A stretch of 64,000 nt of DNA from assembly GCA_005656395.1 (NCBI GenBank), contig SRSI01000050.1, forward strand, positions 3,348,001-3,412,000, in the 5' to 3' direction. Every line of letters starts with the position of its first letter. Positions within the stretch are counted from its first letter, which is position 1. Below the pieces are notes generated by a model. The model did no database searches. It saw only the letters and a program-made list of their open reading frames with translations, and was not told the DNA's origin. Position numbers and translations under genes: made by a program. The stretch is from Strongyloides papillosus (Eukaryota > Nematoda > Chromadorea > Rhabditida > Strongyloididae). Positions 42,301 to 54,300 of this stretch are shown piece by piece.

Positions 42301-45300
42301 GGTTGATTATCTGGTCCAAATGGAACTCCATCTTCATTTGTTCTGATAACGTTTCCATCTTTATCGACGAAATCACCATCTCTGTTTTTAGGTAGAAGGT
42401 TACCATCTTCATCAACGATTGGATAGACTGGTTTACCATAAACATTTGTTGTGTAAGCTTCTCCACTAACTGAAGTTTCATAAACGAATGCTCCGGATTC
42501 ATCAGTTGGTAATGGTTGTCCTGATTTACTTACAGGCACTCCAGTCTTGGCTGATGTTGGTATCGGTTTTCCAGATTCATCAACTCTTTGTCCGGTTGTT
42601 CTTGAAGTTGGATATAATTGTCCATCTTCATCAACAATAGGATATACTGGGATTCCACTAGTATCGGTAGGAAGAATATTATTATCGCTATCTGTAGCAG
42701 GGTAAACATATCTTCCTTCATCGTCAGTTGGTAAAACTTGTCCATCTGGTCCCAAAGGACGTCTACTTGAATCGGTTGGAACTTCATCCCCAAGTTTAGT
42801 GATATATCTTCCAGTTGTGGATGTTGGAAGTGGTTGACCATCTGGTCCAATGATTTCATGCTCTTTAACACCATACTCATCAGTTGGCAATGTGATTCCT
42901 TCCAATTCAGTTTCTGGTTTGTAAACGTAATTACCATGTTCATCTTTTTTAAGAAGTTGGTTATCGGGACCAATTGGAATTCCTTGTTCATTTGTTCTGA
43001 TGACATTTCCTTCTTTGTCAATATGATCACCTTCATCATTCTTTGGAAGAAGCATTCCACTTTCATCAACGATTGGATAAACTGGTTTACCATGGATGTT
43101 TGTTGGTATAAGTGCTTCAGGTGATGTAGTTGGGTAGATATAAATGCCTATATCTTCTGTTGGAAGTGGTTTACCTGTTTGGTCGACTGGGATTCCTGTC
43201 TTAGCAGCAGTTGGTATTGGTTTTCCAGATTGGTCAACTCTGGCTCCAGTGGTGCTTGAAGTTGGATATAATTGTCCATCTTCATCAACAATTGGATATA
43301 CTGGGATTCCGCTAGTATCAGTTGGAAGAATATTATTATCACGATCAGTAGCTGGGTAGACGTATTTACCTGATTCATCTGTAGGTAATACTTGTCCATC
43401 TGGTCCCAATGGGCGACTACTTTGATCAAGAGGAATCTCATCTCCAAGTTTATTGATATGTCTTCCAGTATCTCCGGTTGGTAAAGGTTGGCCATCTGGA
43501 CCAATGATTTCATAGACCTTCTCACCATAAATATCAGTTGGTAAAGTAATTCCAACCATATCTGGTGAAGTTTCTGGTTTGTAGATAAAGTTTCCTTTAT
43601 TATCTTGTTTCAATGGTTCATTATCAGGTCCAAGAGGTGTTCCATCTTCAGCTGTCTTGATAACATCACCCTTCTCATCAATGAAATCACCATCATCATT
43701 CTTTTGAAGGAGTTGTCCTTCTTCATTAACGATTGGATAAACAATTTTACCATAGACATTTGTTGTGAATCCTTCCTCACTTGGAACTTTTTCGTAAATG
43801 TATGTTCCTGTTTCCTCAGTTGGTAAGGCTTGTCCTGATTCACTAACTGGGATACCTGTAATTTCAACAGTTGGTATTGGTTTTCCGGACTCATCGATTC
43901 TAGCACCCGTTGTCTCTGATGTTGGGTAAAGTTGACCGTCTTCATTAACAATTGGGTAGACTGGAACTCCACTGGTATCAGTTGGAAGAATATTATTTTG
44001 GCTATCAGTAGCTGGGTATACAAATTGGTTTGTACCTCTAGTTGGGAGGACATTACCTTCAGGATCAAGAGGACGATCTTGAGAATCTAAATCAATTTCT
44101 TCACCAAGTTTATTGACATATCTTCCTGTGGTAGATGTAGGTAATGGTTGACCATCCAGTCCGATGATTTCATAAACAGTTCTTCCATAAATATCTGTTG
44201 GAACAACTGTTTGCTCCTCTTCATCAAATACATATACACCAGATTCTTCTGTTGGAAGTGGTTGTCCTGTCTTACTAACAGGGATACCAGATCCTGGTGA
44301 AGTTGGTATTGGCTTTCCAGATTGGTCGACTCTTTCTCCAGTCGTTCTTGCAGTTGGGTATAACTGACCTTCAGAATCAACAATTGGATAGACGGGAATT
44401 CCACTAGTATCAGTTGGAAGTATCTGATTTTGGCTATCTGTAGCTGGGTAGACGTAGTTACCTGAATCATCTGTTGGTAATACTTGTCCATCAGGTCCCA
44501 AAGGACGACTATAAGAATCAACTGGAACTTCATCTCCGAGTTTAGTAACATATTTTCCGGTGGTTGACGTTGGTAGTGGTTGGCCATCTGGTCCAATGAT
44601 TTCATAAGTTGGCCTTCCATCAGCATCTGTTGGTAATGTTATTCCTTCTAAATCAGCTTCAGGTTTGAAGACATAATTTCCTTCATCATCCTTCTTCAAA
44701 AGTTGATTATCAGGACCGATTGGAACTCCTTCTTCATTTGTTCTGATGACATTTCCATCTTTATCAACAAAGTTGCCATCTCTGTTCTTAGGAAGTAAGT
44801 TTCCATCTTCATCAACGATTGGATAAACCTTCTTTCCATAAACATTTGTTGGAATGACACCTTCACTTGGTTTAGTTTCATAGATGTATTTACCAGTACT
44901 ATCGGTAGGAAGTGGTGTTCCCGATTCATCAACTGGAACTCCTGTTTTAGCAGATGTTGGAATTGGTTTTCCAGATTCATCAACTCTTTGTCCAGTGGTG
45001 CTTGAAGTCGGATACAATTGTCCATCCTCATCAACAATTGGATAAACTGGGATTCCACTAGTATCGGTTGGAAGAATATTGTTTTGGCTATCAGTAGCAG
45101 GGTAGACATATTTACCTTCATCATCAGTTGGTAAAACTTGGCCATCTGGACCAATTGGACGTCTGCTAGAATCAAGTTCAATTTCTTTTCCGAGTTTATC
45201 AATATGTTTTCCAGTAGTTGATGTTGGAAGTGGTTGGCCATCTGGTCCAATGATTTCATAAACTCTCTCACCATAAACATCGGTTGGCAATGTTTGGCCT

Positions 45301-48300
45301 TCTGGAGATACTTCTGGTTTGAAAACGTAGTTTCCTTCATCATCTTTCTTCAAAAGTTGATTATCAGGCCCTATTGGAATACCTTCATCATTTGTTCTGA
45401 TAACATTTCCGTCTTTATCAACAAAGTCACCATCAGCATTCTTTGGAAGTAAGTTTCCATCCTCGTCAACGATTGGATAGACTGGTTTGCCATAAACATT
45501 TGTAGTATAAGCTTCTCCACTCTCAGGAGTTTCATAAACAAAGGCTCCAGATTCATCAGTTGGTAATGGTTGGCCTGATTTACTAACAGGTACTCCAGTC
45601 TTAGCTGATGTTGGTATTGGTTTTCCAGATTCATCAACTCTTTGTCCAGTTGTTCTTGAAGTTGGGTACAATTGTCCATCTTCATCAACAATTGGATAGA
45701 CTGGAATTCCACTAGTATCAGTAGGAAGAATATTATTATCGCTATCTGTAGCTGGGTAAACATAATTTCCTTTATCATCTGTGGGCAAAACTTGTCCATC
45801 TGGACCTAAAGGACGTTTACTTGAATCAGTTGGAACTTCATCTCCAAGTTTGGTAACATACTTTCCACTGGTTGATGTTGGTAATGGTTGACCATCGGGT
45901 CCAGTGATTTCATAAGTTGGTCTACCATAAACGTCTGTTGGAACAACAGTTTGCTCTTCTTTATCATATACATAATTGCCATATTCATCAGTTGGAAGTG
46001 GAGTGCCTGATTCATCAACAGGGACTCCAGTTCTACCAGCAGTTGGTATTGGTTTTCCAGATTCATCAACTCTTTGTTTAGTTGTACTTGAAGTTGGATA
46101 CAATTGACCATCCTTATCAACAATAGGATATACTGGGATTCCACTGGTGTCAGTTGGAAGAATATTATTATCACGATCAGTTGCAGGATATACATAGTTA
46201 CCAGAATCATCAGTTGGTAAAAGTTGTCCATCAGGTCCCAAAGGACGATTATAAGAATCAACTGGAACTTCATCTCCGAGTTTAGTAACATATTTTCCGG
46301 TAGTTGATGTTGGTAATGGTTGGCCATCTGGACCAATGATTTCATAAGTTGGTATTCCATCTGCGTCTGTTGGTAAAGTTATTCCTTCTAAGTCAACTTC
46401 TGGTTTGAAGACATAATTTCCTTCATCATCCTTTTTAAGCAATTGGTTATCTGGCCCAATTGGAATTCCTTCATCATTGGTTCTGATAACGTTTCCATCT
46501 TTATCAACAAAATCACCATCTTCATTCTTAGGAAGTAAGTTTCCATCTTCATCAACGATTGGATATACTGGTTTTCCGTAAACATTTGTTGTGTATACCT
46601 CCTCACTAATTGGAGTTTCATAGACATATGCTCCAGATTCATCAGTTGGTAAAGCTTGTCCAGTCTTGCTTACAGGAATTCCGGTTTTAGGAGAGGTTGG
46701 AATTGGTTTTCCGGATTCATCAACTCTTTGTCCAGTTGTTCTTGAAGTTGGATATAATTGTCCTTCAGAATCAACAATTGGGTAGACAGGGATTCCACTA
46801 GTATCAGTTGGAAGTATTTGATTTTGGCTATCTGTAGCTGGGTAAACGTAGTTACCAGAATCATCTGTTGGTAATACTTGTCCATCTGGCCCAATTGGAC
46901 GTTTGCTAGAATCAAGTAAAATTTCTTCACCAAGTTTGTCAATATATCTTCCAGTTGTTGATGTTGGTAATGGTTGGCCATCTGGGCCAATGATTTCATA
47001 AATTGGTCTACCATCCGCGTCTGTTGGTAGGGTTATTCCTTCCAATTCAGCTTCTGGTTTGAAGACATAATTACCCTTGTCATCTTTCTTAAGCAATTGG
47101 TTATCTGGTCCAATTGGAATTCCTTCATCATTGGTTCTGATAACGTTTCCGTCTTTATCAACAAAATTGCCATCTCTGTTTTTAGGAAGTAAGTTACCAA
47201 CTTCATCAACGATTGGATAAACTTTCTTTCCATAAACATTCGTTGGAATAACTCCTTCATCTGGTTTAGTTTCATAAATGTATTTTCCTGTACTATCTGT
47301 AGGTAATGGAGTGCCAGATTCATCAACCGGAACACCAGTTTTGGCAGAAGTTGGAATTGGTTTTCCCGATTCATCAACTCTTTGTCCAGTGGTACTTGAA
47401 GTTGGATACAATTGTCCATCTTCATCAACAATTGGATAAACTGGGATTCCACTAGTATCAGTAGGAAGAATATTGTTTTCACTATCAGTAGCAGGGTAGA
47501 CATATTTACCTTCATCATCAGTTGGTAAAACTTGTCCATCTGGTCCCAAAGGACGTCTACTGGAATCAAGTTCAATCTCTTTTCCAAGTTTATCAATGTG
47601 TTTTCCAGTTGTTGAAGTGGGTAATGGCTCACCGTCTGGTCCAATGATTTCGTAAACCTTCTCACCGTAAACATCAGTTGGTAACGTTTGTCCAGCAAGT
47701 TCTGGAGATACTTCTGGCTTGTAGATGAAATTACCTTTATCATCTTTCTTCAATGGCTCATTATCAGGTCCAAGTGGTGTTCCATCTTCAGTGGTCTTAA
47801 TAACATCACCTTTATCATCAATGAAGTCGCCATCATCATTCTTTGGAAGTAATTGTCCATCTTTATCAACGATTGGATAAACAATCTTACCATAAGCATT
47901 TGTTGGCAATGCTTCTTCACTTGTATCTTTTGAATAGACATAAACACCAGATTCTTCTGTTGGTAGAGCTTGACCAGATTCACTAACTGGGATTCCTGTA
48001 ATCTCTACAGTTGGTATTGGTTTACCAGTATCATCTACTCTAGCTCCTGTAGTTCTTGATGTTGGATAAAGATTTCCATCTTCATCAACAATTGGATAGA
48101 CTGGAACTCCACTGATATCAGTTGGGAGTATTCTATTTTGGCTATCAGTAGCTGGGTATACAAATTGATCAGTACCTCTAGTTGGAAGAACATTTCCTTC
48201 TGGATCTAATGGTCTGTTTTCAGAATCAAGATCAATTTCTTCACCAAGTTTATTGACGTATCTTCCAGTGGTGGATGTTGGTAGTGGTTTTCCGTCGATT

Positions 48301-51300
48301 CCAATGATCTCATAAATTTGTTTTCCATAGATATCTGTTGGAACAACTGTTTGCTCCTCTTCATCAAATACATATACACCAGGTTCTTCTGTTGGAAGAG
48401 GTTGTCCTGTTTTACTTACGGGGATGCCAGTTCCTTCTGAAGTTGGTATTGGTTTTCCAGATTCGTCAACTCTTTGTTTAGTTGTACTTGAAGTTGGGTA
48501 TAATTGACCTTCAGAATCAACAATTGGATAGACTGGAATTCCACTAGTATCAGTAGGAAGAATATTATTATCGCTATCTGTAGCTGGGTAAACATAATTT
48601 CCTTTATCATCTGTGGGCAAAACTTGTCCATCTGGACCTAAAGGACGTTTACTTGAATCAGTTGGAACTTCATCTCCAAGTTTGGTAACATACTTTCCAC
48701 TGGTTGATGTTGGTAATGGTTGACCATCGGGTCCAGTGATTTCATAAGTTGGTCTACCATATACGTCTGTTGGAACAACAGTTTGCTCTTCTTTATCATA
48801 TACATAATTGCCATATTCATCAGTTGGAAGTGGAGTGCCTGATTCATCAACTGGTACTCCTGTTTTAGCAGATGTTGGAATTGGTTTTCCAGATTCATCA
48901 ACTCTTTGTTTAGTTGTACTTGAAGTTGGATACAATTGACCATCCTTATCAACAATAGGATATACTGGAATTCCACTGGTGTCAGTTGGAAGAATATTAT
49001 TATCACGATCAGTAGCAGGATATACATAATTACCTTCATCATCTGTTGGTAATACTTGTCCATCAGGTCCCAAAGGACGACTATAAGAGTCAACTGGAAC
49101 TTCATCTCCAAGTTTAGTAACATATTTTCCGGTGGTTGATGTTGGTAATGGTTGACCATCTGGACCAATAATTTCATAAGTTGGTCTTCCATCAGCATCT
49201 GTTGGTAAGGTTATTCCTTCTAAATCAGCTTCTGGTTTGAAGACATAATTTCCTTCATCATCCTTCTTCAAAAGTTGATTATCAGGACCGATTGGGATAC
49301 CTTCATCATTAGTCTTGATAACATTGCCTTCTTTGTCAACGAAGTCACCGTCTCTATTCTTAGGAAGTAAGTTACCGTCTTCATCAACGATTGGATAAAC
49401 CTTCTTTCCATAAACATTTGTTGGAACGACATCTTTAGATGGTTTAGTTTCATAGATGTATTTACCAGTACTATCGGTAGGAAGTGGTGTTCCCGATTCA
49501 TCAACTGGTACTCCTGTTTTAGCAGATGTTGGAATTGGTTTTCCCGATTCATCAACTCTTTGTCCAGTGGTACTTGAAGTTGGATACAATTGTCCATCTT
49601 CATCAACAATTGGATACACTGGGATTCCACTAGTATCAGTTGGAAGAATATTATTATCGCTATCTGTAGCAGGGTAGACATATTTACCTTCATCATCAGT
49701 TGGTAAAACTTGGCCATCTGGTCCAATTGGACGTCTGCTAGAATCAAGTTCAATTTCTTTTCCGAGTTTATCAATATGTTTTCCAGTAGTTGATGTTGGA
49801 AGTGGTTGGCCATCTGGTCCAATGATTTCATAAACTCTCTCACCATAAACATCGGTTGGTAACGTTTGTCCAGCAAGTTCTGGAGATACTTCTGGTTTGA
49901 AAACGTAGTTTCCTTCGTCATCTTTCTTCAAAAGTTGATTATCAGGCCCTATTGGAATACCTTCATCATTTGTTCTGATAACATTTCCATCTTTATCAAC
50001 AAAATCACCATCAGCATTCTTAGGAAGTAAGTTTCCATCCTCGTCAACGATCGGGTAAACTGGTTTACCATAAACATTTGTAGTATAAGCTTCTTCAGCT
50101 TCTGGGGTTTCATAAACGAATGCTCCAGATTCATCAGTTGGTAATGGTTGGCCTGATTTACTAACAGGTACGCCAGTCTTAGCTGATGTTGGTATTGGTT
50201 TTCCAGATTCATCAACTCTTTGTCCAGTTGTTCTTGAAGTTGGGTACAATTGTCCATCTTTATCAACAATAGGATATACTGGGATTCCACTGGTATCGGT
50301 AGGAAGAATATTATTATCACGATCAGTAGCAGGATATACATAATTACCTTCATCATCAGTTGGCAAAACCTGTCCATCTGGTCCTAATGGGCGTTTGCTT
50401 GAATCAGTTGGAATTTCATCTCCAAGTTTGGTAACATACTTTCCACTGGTTGATGTTGGTAACGGTTGACCATCGGGTCCAGTGATTTCATAAGTTGGTC
50501 TACCATAAACATCTGTTGGAACAACAGTTTGCTCTTCTTTATCATATACATAAATGCCATATTCATCAGTTGGAAGTGGAGTGCCTGATTCATCAACAGG
50601 GACTCCAGTTCTACCAGCAGTTGGTATTGGTTTTCCAGATTCATCAACTCTTTGTTTAGTTGTACTTGAAGTTGGATACAATTGACCATCCTTATCAACA
50701 ATTTGGTAGACTGGAATTCCACTGGTGTCAGTTGGAAGGATATTATTATCACGATCAGTTGCAGGATATACATAGTTACCAGAATCATCTGTCGGTAAAA
50801 GTTGTCCATCAGGTCCCAAAGGACGATTATAAGAATCAACTGGAACTTCATCTCCGAGTTTAGTAACATATTTTCCGGTGGTTGATGTTGGTAATGGTTG
50901 GCCATCTGGACCAATAATTTCATAAGTTGGTCTACCATCTGCGTCTGTTGGTAAAGTTATTCCCTCTAAATCAACTTCTGGTTTGAAGACATAATTACCT
51001 TCATCGTCCTTTTTAAGCAATTGGTTATCTGGCCCAATTGGAATTCCTTCATCATTGGTTCGGATAACGTTTCCGTCTTTATCAACGAAATCACCATCTT
51101 CATTCTTAGGAAGTAAGTTTCCGTCTTCATCAACGATTGGATATACTGGTTTTCCATAAACATTTGTTGTATAAACTTCTTCACTTTCAGGAGTTTCATA
51201 AACAAAGGCTCCAGATTCATCGGTTGGTAAAGCCTGTCCTTCTGGACTTAGTGGTTTTCCTGAAATTAATAAAAATAAGAATTATTTTTCCTGATGTAAA

Positions 51301-54300
51301 ATTTTAATTTACCTGTCTTATAAGATGTTGGAATTGGTTTTCCTTCATGATCAACTCTAGCTTTAGTTGTTGGAGATGTTGGATAAAGATTTCCATCCTT
51401 ATCAGTTATTGGATATACAGTTCTACCATAAACATCAACGGGTAAGATATTATTATTCTCATCAGTTGGTGGGTATACATATTGATCTTGTGGATTTTTA
51501 GGGAGAACTCTACCTAATGGATCAAGTGGACGATCCTCTGAATCCAAATCAATTTCCTCTCCAAGTTTGTTAACATACCTTCCACTTGATGATGTTGGAA
51601 GTGGTTTGCCATCAATATCAACGATAGGATGAATAATTTTACCGTAAATATCAGTTGGCAAGGCAGTGGCTGATTTATCTTCATCATATGGTAGAGTTTG
51701 GCCTTCTCTATCAGTTTCTTGTGGTCTTGTTGGTTGAACTGTAGGAAGTGTTTTTATCTTTGAAACAGCATATGGGTAGTCAATGAATCTTGATTTACAT
51801 TGGCTTTCAATGAAATTGACGATAACTTTATTTGTTAATTGATTCCATTCTTCAAGGAATTTTGCTTTGGTTTTTTTCTCTTTGACTTCCTCCATGAATT
51901 CATCTAGTGTGACAACTAATAATGGATATGGTAATCTATCCATATTGTATGGATATCTATGAATATCTTCGCCATTAGTAAAAGTAACTATAATTTTGGA
52001 TGTTTCGCGATTACTGAAAGTAGAAAATTGTTGGTGGGCAGCATTAATTAATACATTAATATCTGGTTTATCTAATTCCTTGGATTGCTTAGTTTTCTTA
52101 AGAGTATAAGCAATTTCACCCTTCTCTTGGTAACCTCCCAATGAGATTGGTATAGCTGCACTACGACCATAATTAATTACTGAAACTCTGGTTACATCTG
52201 GTGCCATATCTAAATCTTTAGTAATGACATCACTAATAGATTTAATAACATTCTTATAATCAGATTCATCCATAACATTATCAGCAACAGCAAATACAAT
52301 ATCTGCTTTAGCATGATTCAATGAGCAGCTCTTAACTGGCTCTGTAATTTCAACTTCCTCTCCACGTTCATGTTTATCTTCCTCAACTGTTACAGTTGTT
52401 GTGTATACTGGAACAGGGGTTGTTGTAGTTTGATCTTTGTATATTGGAGTGAATAATGTTACTTGTTTTACTGGTTGTTTTAATGAAGTACATACCCTTT
52501 GGAGAAGTTTATGGTTTGGATTGGTATCCTTAACAAATTCATCCATATGTATAATAACGACACGTAATCCTTCTACTTCTGCTAATGAATCGAATTTCTT
52601 TTTAACAGCTCCTGTAATATCAGTCATTGTAAAAAGAATCATAACTTGTTCTGATTTTTCATGGGTCTCATGAATGAGATCTAAAACACTCTTAAGTGCC
52701 AATAATGGATCAGCAGTTCCTCCTGTGAAATGTAATTCCATCAACGTTTCTTTGATCTCCTCAGTGTCTTCGTAATTTCCTATATCATATAAAACTTCAA
52801 CAGCATTACCGTAATTAGCTAAACCAATCTTTTCTTGTCTAATATCAAGTTTGTTAACGAAGAAATCAACAAGGATTGTTCTGAATTTCTCAAAGATTGG
52901 TTCTGAGGCACGACTGGTTTCGAAGATGAAGAATAAACTGCTGTCCCTTAGTAATGAAGCGCATTGTTGGTCTTTTCCATAGAATTTCTCATCACCTAAA
53001 AAATTTAAATAGTAATGTTATAATTTATGAAAATACTTACCTTCATCAGAAGGAGGTAATATCTCCTGTGTAACTTCACCTTCTTTTGTTGGTTCTGTTG
53101 GTAATATCTTATCAGCAACAACTGGTGGATAAATATAAACACCCTTATCAGTAGTGGGTAAAACTTGATTATCAGCATCTACAGGTTTACCTTCCTCATT
53201 CAATGGTATTTCATTACCGTCTTTATCAACATATCTACCTTCTTCATTCTTCTGTAATGGCGTTCCATCAGGTGAAGTGATAGGGTAAACAATTTTTCCA
53301 TAAGAATCAGTACCATGCAATTGTTCCTCTGGCTCAACGACCTCATAAACATGAACACCCTCATCATTAATTGGTAACTTCTGACCGCTCTCAGTTTGAG
53401 GTTCACCATACTCATTTGTTGGGATTGGTTTTCCTGTAAAATCAACTCTAGCACCTGTACTTGATGTTGGATATAATTCTCCATCTGGAGTAACAATTGG
53501 GTAAACTGCTTTTCCAGTAACATCAGTAGGTAATATGTTATTTTGACTATCTGTAGCTGGGTAGACGTATTTTCCTGATGCATCTGTTGGAAGGACATTT
53601 CCTTCTGGGTCAAGTGGGCGATTTTCGGAGTCTAAATCTATTTCTTCACCTAATTTATTGATATGCCTTCCTGTCGATGATGTTGGGAGGGTTTGACCAT
53701 CTGGTCCAACTATTTCGAAGATTTCTTTACCGAATATATCTGTTGGAGGAGCTGAGACATCATCTCTATCTGTTGGAAGGACTGAGACCTCATCACTATC
53801 TGTTAGAACTGAGACATCTTTCTCCTCATATGGTGGTGGAGCTTTTGTAGTTATTACTGGTGGTACAACATCTGGGTATCTTTTAGTCTCCTCTTCATCT
53901 TCTTTACCTACAACATCTGTAGATTCAGTAGTGACTCCTACAACAAGGGGAGTTTCTTTCATCTCATCTTCTTTTCTTATAATATCTTCTTTAGGTCTCT
54001 CTGTAGAGATATCTTCCTCTCCCATTGCCTCAACAGTAGTGAAAGTTTCACCTTTAATAACATCAACAGATTTTGGTTCTTGAGGTAAAACAGTCTCTTC
54101 TCCTGTTACTGGATAAATATAAACACCCTTATCAGTAGTTGGTAATACTTGATTATCAGCATCTACAGGCTTGCCTTCTTCATTCAATGGTATTTCATTA
54201 CCTTCACTATCAACATATCTTCCTTCTTCATTCTTTTGTAATGGTGTTCCATCAGGTGCTGTGATTGGGTATACAATCTTTCCATAAGAATCAGTAGCAA

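Larger units (their letters stand above)
39450..51259 (-). repeat. dig-1: Main dig-1 repeat array (DGxxLPT repeats)
   Basis: About 3,900 residues made of 16-21 residue units with the pattern hydrophobic-x-hydrophobic, then D-x-D-G-x-x-L-P-T and a G. Units combine into two block types: A, about 145 residues, starting around [14 protein letters not shown], and B, about 74 residues, starting around [14 protein letters not shown] and containing DKDGNVI. About 18 A blocks occur, spaced 430-450 bp (A-A) or 640-670 bp (A-B-A). The last 1.5 kb (39.45-40.9 kb) is more diverged. Confidence 0.9.

Noticed and set aside
39723..50863. Plus-strand frames within the dig-1 array, for example 43144-43359 and 49456-49677
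   Set aside because: Antisense shadows of the same repeats; no start context, splice sites or independent composition.
40142..51220. Dozens of minus-strand frames of 60-230 codons rich in Gln, Met and Leu overlapping the repeat array
   Set aside because: They are out-of-frame shadows of the DIG-1 repeats; the repetitive DNA keeps stop-free windows in other frames too.
39450..51259. CRISPR-like or satellite array interpretation of the regular repeats
   Set aside because: Units are in-frame protein-coding repeats with variable sequence and no conserved-repeat/unique-spacer pattern.
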